Shown here in pieces: positions 17,613 to 29,270 of a DNA stretch of 64,000 bases. Origin of the DNA: Marinobacter gudaonensis (lineage in GTDB: Bacteria > Pseudomonadota > Gammaproteobacteria > Pseudomonadales > Oleiphilaceae); NCBI RefSeq assembly GCF_900115175.1, contig NZ_FOYV01000001.1, positions 1,612,001-1,676,000 on the forward strand. The letters run 5' to 3'. Numbering within the stretch: the stretch's first letter is position 1; each line of letters begins with the position of its first letter. Made by a program: the position numbers and the translations under genes. The notes beneath the pieces were generated by a model. The model was not told the origin of the DNA and ran no database searches. It was given only the letters and a program-made list of their open reading frames with translations.

Positions 17613-18317
17613 ATGCTCGATCTCAAAGGCTATGGCCCGGCCCTGATGGACGGCGCGATAGTCACCATTGAACTGGCTTTTCTCTCGCTTGCCCTGTCGG
17701 TCACCCTCGGGCTCGTTGGCGCTTCTGCCAAGCTGTCCCAGAGCCGGGTCGCGAAGGGGATTGCAACCACTTACACCACCCTGATCCGGGGCGTTCCGGA
17801 TCTGGTCATGATGCTGCTGTTCTATTACGGCGGCCAGGTGGCTGTGAACATGCTCTCGGATTATCTCTGGGCCACCTACGACATCGACTTCTTTTTCCAG
17901 TTCGATCCGTTCATCTCCGGCGTGGTTACCATCGGCCTGATTTTCGGCGCCTACATGACGGAAACCTTCCGGGGCGCCTTCCTGGCGGTGGAATCCGGAC
18001 AGATCGAGGCGGCGCGGGCCTATGGCTTTACCCGCCTGCATACGTTCCGCCGCATTATGCTGCCCCAGATGCTGCGCCACGCCCTGCCGGGGCTGGGTAA
18101 CAACTGGCAGGTTCTGCTGAAAACCACCGCTCTGGTTTCCATCATCGGTCTGACAGACATGGTGCGTGTAGCCGAGGAAGCGGCCAAGGCCGAGCGCATG
18201 CCGTTCCACTTTTTTATCCCGGTGGCGTTTGTCTACCTGGCCCTCACGGCCGGGTCTGAGCTGTTCATCAAGTGGCTCGACAAACGGGCCAACGTCGGCG
18301 TGGTTCATGGAGGATAG
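17613..18317 (+). CDS. aotQ: ABC transporter permease (AotQ/HisQ-like)
   Basis: 234 residues with about five membrane helices. The N-terminal GYGPALMDGAIVTIELAFLSLALSVTLG and the cytoplasmic coupling loop EAARAYGFTRLHTFRRIMLPQMLRHALPGLGNNW are the HisQ/GlnP signature that contacts the ATPase. A conserved TYTTLIRGVPDLVMMLLFYYGG follows the second helix. It forms a heterodimeric channel with the next gene, three bases downstream. The site before its ATG is poor, so translation may depend on the upstream reading. Confidence 0.9.
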   Translation: MLDLKGYGPALMDGAIVTIELAFLSLALSVTLGLVGASAKLSQSRVAKGIATTYTTLIRGVPDLVMMLLFYYGGQVAVNMLSDYLWATYDIDFFFQFDPFISGVVTIGLIFGAYMTETFRGAFLAVESGQIEAARAYGFTRLHTFRRIMLPQMLRHALPGLGNNWQVLLKTTALVSIIGLTDMVRVAEEAAKAERMPFHFFIPVAFVYLALTAGSELFIKWLDKRANVGVVHGG

Positions 18318-18320
18318 GGT

Positions 18321-19055
18321 ATGCCGGAATTCATCCCTGATTTTATTGTGCAGTGGCTGAACCAGAACGAAATTTTCACAGCCATGACCATCATGGAATA
18401 CTGGAAGGGACTGGTGAATACGGTTCAACTGGTTTTCCTGTCGCTGGTGATCGGGCTGTTGTTTGCCGTTCCGCTGGCGATCCTGCGCACGGTGAAGAAT
18501 CCGTTGGTTTCGGGTCCGGTGTGGCTTTACACCTATCTGTTCCGCGGCACGCCGCTGCTGATCCAGCTGTACATCATCTACTACGGCATTGCGCAGATTC
18601 CCGGTATCCAGGAGACTTTCTGGTGGGAGATTTTCCGGGAGCCGTTCTACCCTGCCCTGCTGGCCTTTGCCCTGAATACCTGCGCCTACACCACGGAGAT
18701 TATCCGGGGCGCCATTGTGTCGACGCCCCACGGTGAAATTGAAGCGGCCAAGGCCTATGGCATGAACTGGGCGATGCGCATGCGGCGCATCATCCTGCCC
18801 AGTGCCGCACGGCGGGCGGTGCAGGCCTATTCCAATGAGGTGATTTTCATGCTGCACGCCAGCGCCATTGCCAGCGTGGTGACCATTGTGGATCTCACCG
18901 GGGCGGCCCGGAACATCTATTCGCGGTTCTATGCGCCGTTCGATGCGTTTATCTTCGTGGCGCTTTGCTACATGGCGCTCACCTTTATTCTGGTGTTCGC
19001 ATTCCGCAAACTGGAAAACCACCTGTTGCGGCATCAGCGGCCGGTTACCAGCTGA
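18321..19055 (+). CDS. aotM: ABC transporter permease (AotM/HisM-like)
   Basis: 244 residues with about five membrane helices. WKGLVNTVQLVFLSLVIGLLFAVPLAI opens the transmembrane domain. YTYLFRGTPLLIQLYIIYYG and the EAA loop EIEAAKAYGMNWAMRMRRIILPSAARRAVQAYSNEVIFMLHASAIAS match HisM. GGAGGATAGGGT gives a strong ribosome-binding site. It is the last transporter gene, and astE follows after a 242-bp gap filled by a multi-hairpin element. Confidence 0.9.
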   Translation: MPEFIPDFIVQWLNQNEIFTAMTIMEYWKGLVNTVQLVFLSLVIGLLFAVPLAILRTVKNPLVSGPVWLYTYLFRGTPLLIQLYIIYYGIAQIPGIQETFWWEIFREPFYPALLAFALNTCAYTTEIIRGAIVSTPHGEIEAAKAYGMNWAMRMRRIILPSAARRAVQAYSNEVIFMLHASAIASVVTIVDLTGAARNIYSRFYAPFDAFIFVALCYMALTFILVFAFRKLENHLLRHQRPVTS

Positions 19056-19088
19056 GCCTGTCACGAATTTTTCCCTTGTGCCCAGGCA

Positions 19089-19270
19089 GGCAGGGTATTG
19101 CCTCCCGGGAAACGCTACGAGCACCCGCACGCGGGTCCAGTCAGCAATCACAGATTGCTGCCGTTCGGCTGTCGCATGAAGCTTTGCTTCATAAGCGCTC
19201 GGCCTCACCCATGTGCGCTTGACTGAAGCCATCCATGGCTTCAGACATTCCCGGGAGGCAATACCCTGCC
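19089..19270. repeat. 182-bp multi-hairpin element with 23-bp terminal inverted repeats
   Basis: Perfect 23-bp inverted repeats (19089-19111 and 19248-19270, sharing GTATTGCCTCCCGGGAA) bound the element. Inside are four further stems: ACCCGC/GCGGGT near 19123-19136; CAGCAATC/GATTGCTG at 19142-19160; ATGAAGC/GCTTCAT at 19176-19192; and a 10-bp stem CTGAAGCCAT/ATGGCTTCAG at 19223-19244. There is no convincing ORF or ribosome-binding site. It looks like a MITE or compound REP element, and its RNA would fold as a branched structure between aotM and astE. I know no name for it. Confidence 0.85.
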
Positions 19271-19297
19271 CGCCCCCAGACCTGGTTCGGGGATTCT

Positions 19298-20353
19298 ATG
19301 TCTGTAAAACAGGACCTTTTCGGAACGCACTCTGACTGGCTCTCACACACCCTCAACAACGCCGTAGCCGGACTTCCGGAAACCAAAACCTATCTCCCCG
19401 ATGGCACCCGCATCATCCGCAAGGCCGTTGGTGTTCTGGACATCACACCGCCCTCTGACCGAGCGAACCCGAATTCCGAGGCGCTCATCGTCTCCGCCGG
19501 TGTTCATGGCAATGAAACTGCACCTATTGAGGTGATGAACGGGCTGGTTTCCGAGCTGATGGACGGTGCCTGGGAGCTGGCCTGCCCGGTCCTGCTGATC
19601 CTGGGCAATCCGCAGGCGATGGTGGCCGGAGAGCGCTTTCTGGAGGTGAACCTGAACCGGCTGTTCGATGGCGCCCACCGGCGCACCGAGTATGCCGGTC
19701 TTGAAGAAGCGGCCCGTGCGGAGTGTCTTGAGGAGATTTGCCGACAGTTTGCCGGGGCCAATCGGCAGGCGTTGTACCACTACGATCTGCACACGGCGAT
19801 TCGTCCGTCCCACCGGGAGCGGTTTGCGCTGTATCCGTTTGTTGAGGGGCGTAATGTGCCAGCGGACCAGTGCGATTTCCTGCTGGAGGCGGAGGTGGAA
19901 ACGCTGCTACTGCAACATAAGGCCGGTACGACGTTTTCGTCGTTCTCGTCTTCGCAGCTGAACGCCGAGAGTTTTACCGTGGAGCTGGGTAAGGTGCGGC
20001 CATTCGGCCAGAACGATCTGCAGCGTTTTTCAGGCATCCGGGATGCGCTTCGCCGGCGGTTCCGGGGACAGGCGGCGCCCTCGCCTCAGCCGCCATTCGA
20101 TCAGTTGACGGTATTCGAAGTGGTTCACGAAATTCTGAACACCGGCAGGAACTTCCGGTTCCACGTGCCCGACGATGTGGCCAATTTCACCGAATACCCG
20201 CCCGGCACGGTGATCTGGGAGGATGACGATACCGAGTACCGGGTCGGTCGTTCACCGGAGGCCATCGTGTTTCCCAATCCGCAGGTGCCCGTCGGCCACA
20301 GGGTTGGTTTGATGATCCGTCCCCAAACGGGGTCAGATGAAAACCTCATCTGA
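19298..20353 (+). CDS. astE: Succinylglutamate desuccinylase AstE
   Basis: 351 residues from the ATG at 19298; an in-frame start at 19235 would run through the repeat element and is rejected. It is a zinc hydrolase of the aspartoacylase/carboxypeptidase family with the zinc motif VHGNETAP (about 68-75), the histidine in YHYDLHTAIR and the C-terminal ELGKVRPFG. It catalyses the last step of the arginine succinyltransferase pathway, giving glutamate and succinate. The last residues and stop codon fall inside a hairpin (20329-20357). Confidence 0.94.
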   Translation: MSVKQDLFGTHSDWLSHTLNNAVAGLPETKTYLPDGTRIIRKAVGVLDITPPSDRANPNSEALIVSAGVHGNETAPIEVMNGLVSELMDGAWELACPVLLILGNPQAMVAGERFLEVNLNRLFDGAHRRTEYAGLEEAARAECLEEICRQFAGANRQALYHYDLHTAIRPSHRERFALYPFVEGRNVPADQCDFLLEAEVETLLLQHKAGTTFSSFSSSQLNAESFTVELGKVRPFGQNDLQRFSGIRDALRRRFRGQAAPSPQPPFDQLTVFEVVHEILNTGRNFRFHVPDDVANFTEYPPGTVIWEDDDTEYRVGRSPEAIVFPNPQVPVGHRVGLMIRPQTGSDENLI

Positions 20354-20357
20354 CCCC
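20329..20357. repeat. Hairpin overlapping the astE stop codon; same arm as 6922-6954
   Basis: A perfect 12-bp stem GGGGTCAGATGA/TCATCTGACCCC with loop AAACC. It encodes the last codons and stop of astE and lies between the convergent astE and RND genes. A T-run is lacking (AATTTC follows). The shared arm with the glycolate terminator suggests a dispersed palindrome. Confidence 0.8.
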
Positions 20358-20369
20358 AATTTCAGCAGT

Positions 20370-23300
20370 TCAGGCCGGGGCGTTCTCCGGCTCAGGGACG
20401 CTGACTTTAATGAGGCGGGTGCAGACCGCCGGAATCACCAGCAGGGTCAGCACGGTGGACGCCAGCAGGCCCGAGATGATGGCCCAGGCCATGGGCGGCC
20501 AGAGGGTGGAGCTGGAGAAGGCCAGCGGCAGCAACCCGGCCACGGTGGTGGCGGTGGTCAGCAGGATTGGCCGGGTGCGCTGTTCGACCGCAGCACGCAC
20601 CGCCTCCAGGATGTCCTTGCCCTTTTCCAGTTCCCGGTCCATGACGTCCAGCAGTACGATGGCGTTGTTCACCACAATACCCACCAGGGCAATCACGCCC
20701 AGCAGCGACTGGAAGCCGAACGGCGATCCCGACAACACCAGGCCCGGGAAGATGCCCACCGTCGCCAGCGGCACCGTCAGCAGGATAATGCCCACCCGCC
20801 GGAACGAGTTGAACTGCAGCAGCAGGAAGAACAGCAGCAACAGCATGCCAATGGGTGCGGCCGTCAGCAGCGCCGAGTTGGCGTCGCCAGAGCCTTCGGC
20901 GTCACCACCCATGGCCAGGCGGGTGCCCGGCGGCAGGGGGTTTTCCTCAAGCCCCGCGTACAGGCCATCCAGAGCCTGGCTGAAGCTGTAGCCGGTTTCC
21001 AGGTTGGCGGTCACCGTATTCATCCGCACACCATCACGCAGGTAACGGGCCGCGGGCTCCCAGCTGGTATCCACAGTCGCCACCGCCGAGAGCGGTACGG
21101 CATCGCCGCGGACGTTGTAGATGTTGACCGATAACAGCCGGGAAAGTGACAGCGAAGTGCCCTCCCGGGAACGCAGTACCAGCGGGATGGGGTCGTCCTC
21201 CTGCCGGTAGCGCTCGGCCACCACCCCAAAGCTCTGGCCGTAGAGGCTCTGGGCAACGTCTGCCCGGGTCAGGCCGTATCGGGCGGCGGTGGCATCGTCC
21301 ACGTTGATGGCAATGCTGGGCACCCCGATGTCCAGATCGTGGCGCACGTCGACGGTACCCTCAACGTCCCGCAGAATGCGGTAAATCTGTTCCACCGCGG
21401 CAACGCGGGTGTCGTCGCTGGCGTGGTATACACGAATTTCCACCGGTGCTGCCCTGGGCGGCCCCTGGCCGAGTATGCCAACGGTCACGTCCAGCTCTGG
21501 CATGTCCTCCTTCACATGGGCCCGGATCCAGCGAATCATGCCGGTAGTGTCCTCCAGAGTCGGAGTGGTAACTACCAGCCGCGCCCTGTTCGGAGCCTGG
21601 GGCGCGCGCTGGAGGTTGTAATAGAACGACGGCCCGGTGAAGCCAACGAACCGGTGCACCTCGAGGACATCCGGCTGCGAACGGATCATTTTCTCCAGCC
21701 GTTCCGCCGCTTCGGCGGTACGCGCCTGGTCAGTACCCTCCGGCAGATACACTTCCACGATGACCCGGGGGCGGTCGGCGTTAGGGAAAAACTGCTGGGC
21801 CATGAAAGGAGTCATGGCCAGGCTGACGACCACCAGTAGGGCACCGGCAGCAATCAGGCGGCCGGGGTAATCCGACACCAGCCGCCCGAGAAACCGGGCC
21901 AGCCCGAGTAGCCGGTCCTTGCCGGCCTTTCGGCGCGGCTTCAGGAATCGAGCCGCGAGCAACGGAACGGCAGAGATTGCCAGCAGGTAACTGACCGAGA
22001 GAGTCAGCATGATCATCACCGGCACGCCCCGGGTGAAATCAGCCGCGCCGCCCTTGGCCAGCAACAGGGGCGCGAAGGCCGCCAGCGTGGTGCCGGTGGA
22101 GGCGCCAAGCGGTCCGGCCAGCTCGCCCACGGCACTGCGCAGGGCATCCAGTCGGCGCTCGCCGTTATCCAGATGGCCCTGGATGTTCTCGACAATCACG
22201 ATGGCGTTGTCGATCAGGATGCCCAGGGAGATGACCATGCCGATCACGGCAATCTGGTGCAGCACGCCGCCGCCGAGGTCGTACAGCCCCACGCTGATCA
22301 GCGCCACCATGGGCAGGATCGACGCCACCAGCAGGCCCATGCGAATGCCCATTCCAGTGAACACCACGGCCACGATGATCACCACCGACAACACCAGGCT
22401 CCAGGCCAGGTTGTCCAGGCGCTCCTCGACCTTGTCCGGCTGGAAGAACATTTCCCGGATCTCATAGGGGGCAAAGTCTGGGCGGATCTGCGCCATGCGC
22501 TCCCGCACCCTCTGCCCGAACCGGATAGCATCGGTGTTGCCCTCTTCCATGATGATCGACACCAACACCACCCGCTCACCGTTGTACCAGGTTTCCGGCT
22601 GGCGCGGTTCCGCCGGGCCTCGCCAGACGTCAGCGGCGGCAGCCAGGGGCACCTGGGAGCCATCGGGCAGCTCGATGGGCGTGGCGCGGATGGCGTCAAT
22701 GTCGGCAAACTCGCTGTTCGGCAGCACAGACAGGCGGCGGCCATCCACCACCACAAAGCCTCCGGGAATGGTCTGGTTGCGGCGGGCCAGGGTGTCCAGC
22801 ACCCTGGCCGGAGATATGCCCAGCCGGTACAGCGCGGCATCGTCCAGGGCCAGGGTGATCTGCTCATCGGCGTCGCCCTCCAGCTCAATGCGGGAGATGC
22901 CGGGCAAATCCGAGAGGTTCTGTTTCAGGCGCTCAGCCACGTCGGACAGTTCGGTTACCGACGGTGAACCACCCACGGCCAGGACAATCGCCGGGATATC
23001 GATCAGGCGGTCATCAAGCGCCATCTGCCCGACGTCGTCGGGAAAGTCCTGTCGGGCCCTCTCCATGGCTTGGCGCACGCGGTCCCAGGCCGGATCGGTA
23101 TCGTAGATGTCGTCGTTCAGGCGCAGCCGCACCAGCGCCACGCCGGTCCGGGCCGTGGACTGGGTGAAATCCACTTCTTCCACCTGCCGGAGTTCGTCCA
23201 CCAGTGGACGCAGCACCAGTCTTTCCACCGCATCGGCGCTGGCACCGGCGTAATTGACGCTGATCAGCCCGGCCCGGTAAGGAAAGGACGGGTCCTCCTG

Positions 23301-23396
23301 GCGTGGCATGGTGCTGTACGCGGCCACCCCGAGGATGCAGAGCATGGTCACCACCATGCCCAGCAGGCGCTGGCAGTTGAGCAGCCGGCGGGTCAT
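20370..23396 (-). CDS. RND efflux transporter, inner-membrane permease (AcrB superfamily)
   Basis: 1008 residues, twelve membrane helices in the AcrB arrangement with two large periplasmic loops (about 30-330 and 535-845). TM4 has LGILIDNAIVIVEN (Asp396-Asn397) and TM10 has GIVVNNAIVLLD (Asn910). In AcrB the matching proton-relay residues are Asp-Asp and Lys, so the relay is altered here. The gene overlaps the adaptor stop by one base (TGATG). No outer-membrane channel gene is nearby, so it would have to recruit a TolC-like protein encoded elsewhere. Substrate unknown; drugs, solvents or lipids are possible. Confidence 0.92.
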   Translation of the reverse strand: MTRRLLNCQRLLGMVVTMLCILGVAAYSTMPRQEDPSFPYRAGLISVNYAGASADAVERLVLRPLVDELRQVEEVDFTQSTARTGVALVRLRLNDDIYDTDPAWDRVRQAMERARQDFPDDVGQMALDDRLIDIPAIVLAVGGSPSVTELSDVAERLKQNLSDLPGISRIELEGDADEQITLALDDAALYRLGISPARVLDTLARRNQTIPGGFVVVDGRRLSVLPNSEFADIDAIRATPIELPDGSQVPLAAAADVWRGPAEPRQPETWYNGERVVLVSIIMEEGNTDAIRFGQRVRERMAQIRPDFAPYEIREMFFQPDKVEERLDNLAWSLVLSVVIIVAVVFTGMGIRMGLLVASILPMVALISVGLYDLGGGVLHQIAVIGMVISLGILIDNAIVIVENIQGHLDNGERRLDALRSAVGELAGPLGASTGTTLAAFAPLLLAKGGAADFTRGVPVMIMLTLSVSYLLAISAVPLLAARFLKPRRKAGKDRLLGLARFLGRLVSDYPGRLIAAGALLVVVSLAMTPFMAQQFFPNADRPRVIVEVYLPEGTDQARTAEAAERLEKMIRSQPDVLEVHRFVGFTGPSFYYNLQRAPQAPNRARLVVTTPTLEDTTGMIRWIRAHVKEDMPELDVTVGILGQGPPRAAPVEIRVYHASDDTRVAAVEQIYRILRDVEGTVDVRHDLDIGVPSIAINVDDATAARYGLTRADVAQSLYGQSFGVVAERYRQEDDPIPLVLRSREGTSLSLSRLLSVNIYNVRGDAVPLSAVATVDTSWEPAARYLRDGVRMNTVTANLETGYSFSQALDGLYAGLEENPLPPGTRLAMGGDAEGSGDANSALLTAAPIGMLLLLFFLLLQFNSFRRVGIILLTVPLATVGIFPGLVLSGSPFGFQSLLGVIALVGIVVNNAIVLLDVMDRELEKGKDILEAVRAAVEQRTRPILLTTATTVAGLLPLAFSSSTLWPPMAWAIISGLLASTVLTLLVIPAVCTRLIKVSVPEPENAPA

Positions 23397-24544
23397 CAGC
23401 GCACCTCCAGGGCATCACCGTCCGCGAGGCGCGTCATACCGGCATAAACCACCTGATCCCCCGGGTTCAGCTCGCCGGAGCGAATCACCACCCGCTCGCC
23501 AACCACGCGATCCACCTCAACGGAAACCCGCCGAGCCTGATTATCACGCACCCGGTAGACACTGACGCCATCGGCATGACGCACCACCGACAACAGCGGT
23601 ACCGTGAGCCCTGAAGGTCGCACCGGGGTAATGCCCACTTCCACGGGTTCGCCGGGCTCCAGGGTATTAACCGGCAGGCTCACCAGAACCGGGTGCAGTT
23701 CCCCGCGAACCGCGCCGGCCTGGGCAATCTCCACCACGGAGCCGGTCTGGGGCGGCTGGCTGCGATCCTGTACCGACCACACGGGCAAGGTCTGTTCCAG
23801 CTTGACGTGGTCCAGCAGATAGGCCGGCACCCGCACCTCCACTTCCCGCCCCTCAGGCGAGGACAGTCGCATCACCGGCTGGCCGGCCGCCACGAATTCG
23901 TCACGCTCTACCAGCAGGGCCTCCACCCGGCCGGAAAACGGCGCGCGCAGGGTGCTCTCCTCGAGTAATCGGGTTGCCTCGGCCAGCGCCGCCTGGGCGG
24001 TGGCGACACTCGCCTCCAGCGCATCGCGACGGGCCGCCAGTTGCTCCAGGCCCTGCTCCGAAACCACGCCGCGCTCGTGCAGACGGCTGGAACGCTCCCA
24101 CTCGCGCTCGGCCTGTCGGTACTGGGTCCGGAGCTCTTCAAGGCGGGCCAGGGCCGAGTCCCGGGCAGGTTCCAGGGCCGGGTTGTAGACCTGGGCCAGC
24201 ACCTCACCGACCCGAACCTTCTGCCCCAGCTCAACCGCACGCTCTCTGAGGGTGCCGCTCACCTGGAAGGTCAGGGTCGCCCTCTGGGTGGCGCGCACAA
24301 TCCCGGAGAACCGCAGGGGCAGATCCCGGTTTTCGCCACCGGTAACCTCGGCCACACGCACGGAGACCGCAGACTGTTGGGACTCGGTCGAGACATCGCT
24401 GGCCTTGCAGCCGGCGAGCAGGAAAGGGAAAACCGCCAGGGCAAGGACAACGGCTTTCAGTCCGGGGCCTGGGCCATGGCTGGCGGGGCGCTGCGAGAGT
24501 GGCGTTGAGAGTGGCGTTGAGAGTGGCGTCGAGAGAGGCGTCAT
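23396..24544 (-). CDS. RND efflux periplasmic adaptor, predicted lipoprotein
   Basis: 382 residues from the ATG at 24544, which follows AAGGA; longer upstream readings cross the TetR operator region. A long N-terminus with four STPL repeats precedes a hydrophobic stretch ending in a lipobox (FLLAGCKAS, Cys near residue 46). The HlyD/AcrA fold follows: SGIVRATQRATLTFQVSGTL, a long alpha-hairpin (about 110-185) and a beta-barrel with LRAPFSGRVEALLVERDEFV. It links the inner-membrane pump to an outer-membrane channel. The 12-bp tandem repeats at the start are unusual. Confidence 0.9.
   Translation of the reverse strand: MTPLSTPLSTPLSTPLSQRPASHGPGPGLKAVVLALAVFPFLLAGCKASDVSTESQQSAVSVRVAEVTGGENRDLPLRFSGIVRATQRATLTFQVSGTLRERAVELGQKVRVGEVLAQVYNPALEPARDSALARLEELRTQYRQAEREWERSSRLHERGVVSEQGLEQLAARRDALEASVATAQAALAEATRLLEESTLRAPFSGRVEALLVERDEFVAAGQPVMRLSSPEGREVEVRVPAYLLDHVKLEQTLPVWSVQDRSQPPQTGSVVEIAQAGAVRGELHPVLVSLPVNTLEPGEPVEVGITPVRPSGLTVPLLSVVRHADGVSVYRVRDNQARRVSVEVDRVVGERVVIRSGELNPGDQVVYAGMTRLADGDALEVR
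24495..24542 (-). repeat. Four tandem 12-bp repeats encoding STPL
   Basis: Four copies of GAGAGTGGCGTT (third and fourth with one or two changes) at the start of the adaptor gene, in frame, encoding Ser-Thr-Pro-Leu on the minus strand. Copy-number change by slippage would alter the signal region by four residues without a frameshift. Confidence 0.85.
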
Positions 24545-24614
24545 GATTCGTCCTTCCATCCGTGTTCGGGAATTTGGCCGGCGCCTGTCCATAGCAAACC
24601 CGGCGACCTTTATC

Positions 24615-24645
24615 GACATAATGTCATTCTTTGACATTTTGTCAA
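24615..24645. promoter_or_regulatory. Predicted TetR operators in the divergent promoter
   Basis: Two adjacent palindromes, GACAT-A-ATGTC (24615-24625) and TTGAC-N5-GTCAA (24631-24645), share the half-site TGACA. TTGACA also serves as a plausible -35 box on each strand. They lie between the adaptor gene and the regulator gene, so TetR binding would block both promoters. Confidence 0.65.
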
Positions 24646-24709
24646 TAATCGGGTTTGATTCAACTTCAGGTATCATGACCAGGCCGACGCCACCTAACCG
24701 GATGATGGA

Positions 24710-25345
24710 ATGAGTGAACCGCTGAAAACCCGCCGGGAGCGGGAGAAGCAGGCTCGATACGACACGATTCTCGATGCCGCCGAGCTGGTCTTTTCGGAGA
24801 AGGGCTACGAGCGCACGTCCATGGACGACATCGCCCGCACGGCCAGCCTCAGCCGGGCGCTGCTCTACGTGTACTTCAAAGACAAGGCTGCCATTCAGCG
24901 GGGCATCATGCTACGGGCCGGGCACAGCCTGTTCCGGCGTTTCGAGGAAGCGCGCCAGACCGCTGATACCGGCCTGGCCCAGATTCGCGCCATGGGCGAG
25001 TCGTACTATCGTTTCTACCTGGAGCAGCCGGATTATTTCTCGGCGCTTACCAAGGCCTCCACGGCCATGGCCGAAGCCGATGAAAACCAGGCCGAAGAGA
25101 TGCTCTGCTCCAAATCCGATCTGATGGCACTGATGGTGGGGGCAATAGAGCTGGGGCTGGAAGACGGCACCATGAACCGGGAGCGCATCAAGGATCCGGT
25201 TCAGACCGCGCTTTACCTGCGGGGCGCCCTGCACGGCGTGATCCTGCTGTGCCAGGCAGAAATGGGCGAAGGCAACCCGCAGTTTCCCGGCGACCAACTG
25301 ATCCGCCACACCATGGATATGCTGACGTCGTCGATTTCCGCCTGA
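24710..25345 (+). CDS. TetR/AcrR family transcriptional repressor
   Basis: 211 residues. The N-terminal helix-turn-helix is clear: ILDAAELVFSEKGYERTSMDDIARTASLSRALLYVYFKDKAAI (about 20-62). The rest is the helical ligand-binding domain with no family motif that names a ligand. It is divergent from the RND adaptor-permease operon with paired palindromes between them, the standard layout of a local efflux repressor. The ribosome-binding site is weak. The stop lies three bases before the convergent astB stop. Confidence 0.9.
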   Translation: MSEPLKTRREREKQARYDTILDAAELVFSEKGYERTSMDDIARTASLSRALLYVYFKDKAAIQRGIMLRAGHSLFRRFEEARQTADTGLAQIRAMGESYYRFYLEQPDYFSALTKASTAMAEADENQAEEMLCSKSDLMALMVGAIELGLEDGTMNRERIKDPVQTALYLRGALHGVILLCQAEMGEGNPQFPGDQLIRHTMDMLTSSISA

Positions 25346-25348
25346 CGC

Positions 25349-26689
25349 TTACAACTGGAAATCGTAGATCGAACCCAGCCCCATGATGCCGGTCAGTTCG
25401 TCGAGGGCCTTGCGCACCTCGTCCAGCAGCATGGGGTCGGCCAGGTCCTCCTGGCTGAGCTGGTCCCGGTAATGGGCCTCGACCCAGAGGGTCAGGCGAT
25501 CGTACAGTTCGTCGGTGAGAATCACGCCCCGATTGATGGCACCCAGTTCATCGTCATTGAGCACCACCCGGAGCCGCAGACAAGCCGGTCCGCCGCCGTT
25601 GCGCATGGACTGCTTGACGTCGAACACCTCCACCGAGGTGATGGGGCCACCTGATTTCACCAGCTCATCCAGGTACCGACTGACCGACGCCACTTCCCGA
25701 CACTCGCCGGGTACCGCCAGCAGCATGCCATCGGGTGTATTCAGCAGCTGGCTGTTGAACAGGTACGACGCCACCGCGTCCTCAATCGGAACCTCAGCGC
25801 TGGTTACCCGGATGGCTTCCAGCTCGGCGCCGGTCAGCCGCTCACGGATATCCGCCAGCACCCGTTCCTCGTCCAGAAACGCCATTTCGTGGAAGAACAG
25901 GGTATTGCCATTACCCACGGCGATCACATCGTTGTGGAACACGCCCGCATCAATGGCGGCGGGATTCTGTTGGGCAAACACCGCGTGCTGGTCCCTCAGC
26001 CCATGGAGCCGCGCCACCGCCTGGGAGGCCTCAAGGGTTTGCCTGGCCGGGTACTTTTCCGGTGCCGGCGCCTGCTCGTTGAAGGCGATCTGCCCGTACA
26101 CAAACAGCTCGACGCCGGGCTCACCGTAACCGGCGCACAACCGGGTGTGGTTGGCCGCGCCCTCGTCGCCAAAATGGCTGACCGACGGCAGGGCCGGATG
26201 ATGGGCAAACCGGGTCTCATCAGCAAAAATCGACTTGAGCGCCCGACCGGTCACCGCGTGTTCAATTGAGCGATGGAACTTGGCACTCAGGTTGGCCGGG
26301 GTGAAATGCACCCGATGGTCCGAGGTGTCGGCACTGGGCGATACCGTGGCGGCGTTGGCGGTCCACATGGGCGAGGCCGACGACACCGCTGCCAGGATGG
26401 AGGGACAAGCCTTGGCCGCCTGTTCCAGCACCCGGGCATCCGGCCCCTGAAAACCGAGGGCCCTCAGGGTCGGGATGTGGGGTCGCTCATGGGGCGGCAG
26501 AACACCCTGCACATAGCCCCGGTCCGCCAGTCGCTTCATTTTGGCGAGCCCCTGCAGGGCGGCTTCCCGGGGATTGGAAACGGCATGAACGTTGGACTTC
26601 GAGGCCACGTTCCCCCAGGACAGCCCGGCGTAGTTGTGGGTTGGCCCCACCAGGCCGTCGAAATTGGCTTCTACCGCGTGTCTTGCCAT
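25349..26689 (-). CDS. astB: N-succinylarginine dihydrolase AstB
   Basis: 446 residues, the normal AstB length. It hydrolyses N2-succinylarginine to succinylornithine, two ammonia and CO2. Diagnostic stretches are [21 protein letters not shown] at the N-terminus, [20 protein letters not shown] (about 105-124), a histidine-containing [22 protein letters not shown] (about 245-266), and the catalytic cysteine in [14 protein letters not shown]. It belongs to the amidinotransferase-like (pentein) fold. It is the last gene of the leftward ast operon, 14 bp after astD. Confidence 0.95.
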   Translation of the reverse strand: MARHAVEANFDGLVGPTHNYAGLSWGNVASKSNVHAVSNPREAALQGLAKMKRLADRGYVQGVLPPHERPHIPTLRALGFQGPDARVLEQAAKACPSILAAVSSASPMWTANAATVSPSADTSDHRVHFTPANLSAKFHRSIEHAVTGRALKSIFADETRFAHHPALPSVSHFGDEGAANHTRLCAGYGEPGVELFVYGQIAFNEQAPAPEKYPARQTLEASQAVARLHGLRDQHAVFAQQNPAAIDAGVFHNDVIAVGNGNTLFFHEMAFLDEERVLADIRERLTGAELEAIRVTSAEVPIEDAVASYLFNSQLLNTPDGMLLAVPGECREVASVSRYLDELVKSGGPITSVEVFDVKQSMRNGGGPACLRLRVVLNDDELGAINRGVILTDELYDRLTLWVEAHYRDQLSQEDLADPMLLDEVRKALDELTGIMGLGSIYDFQL

Positions 26690-26703
26690 GGCAGTCGGTT
26701 CCG

Positions 26704-29266
<2,563 letters not shown>

Positions 29267-29270
<4 letters not shown>

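Noticed and set aside
17544..19232. 562-codon open frame antisense to the aot permease genes
   Set aside because: It is antisense to genes with clear family motifs, has no ribosome-binding site and a His/Gln/Arg-rich low-complexity composition. High-GC coding DNA often leaves such frames open.
20370..25345. RND-TetR region as a genomic island
   Set aside because: No integrase, tRNA target or direct repeats at its edges, and base composition looks like the neighbours by eye. It is kept only as a possible insertion in the findings.
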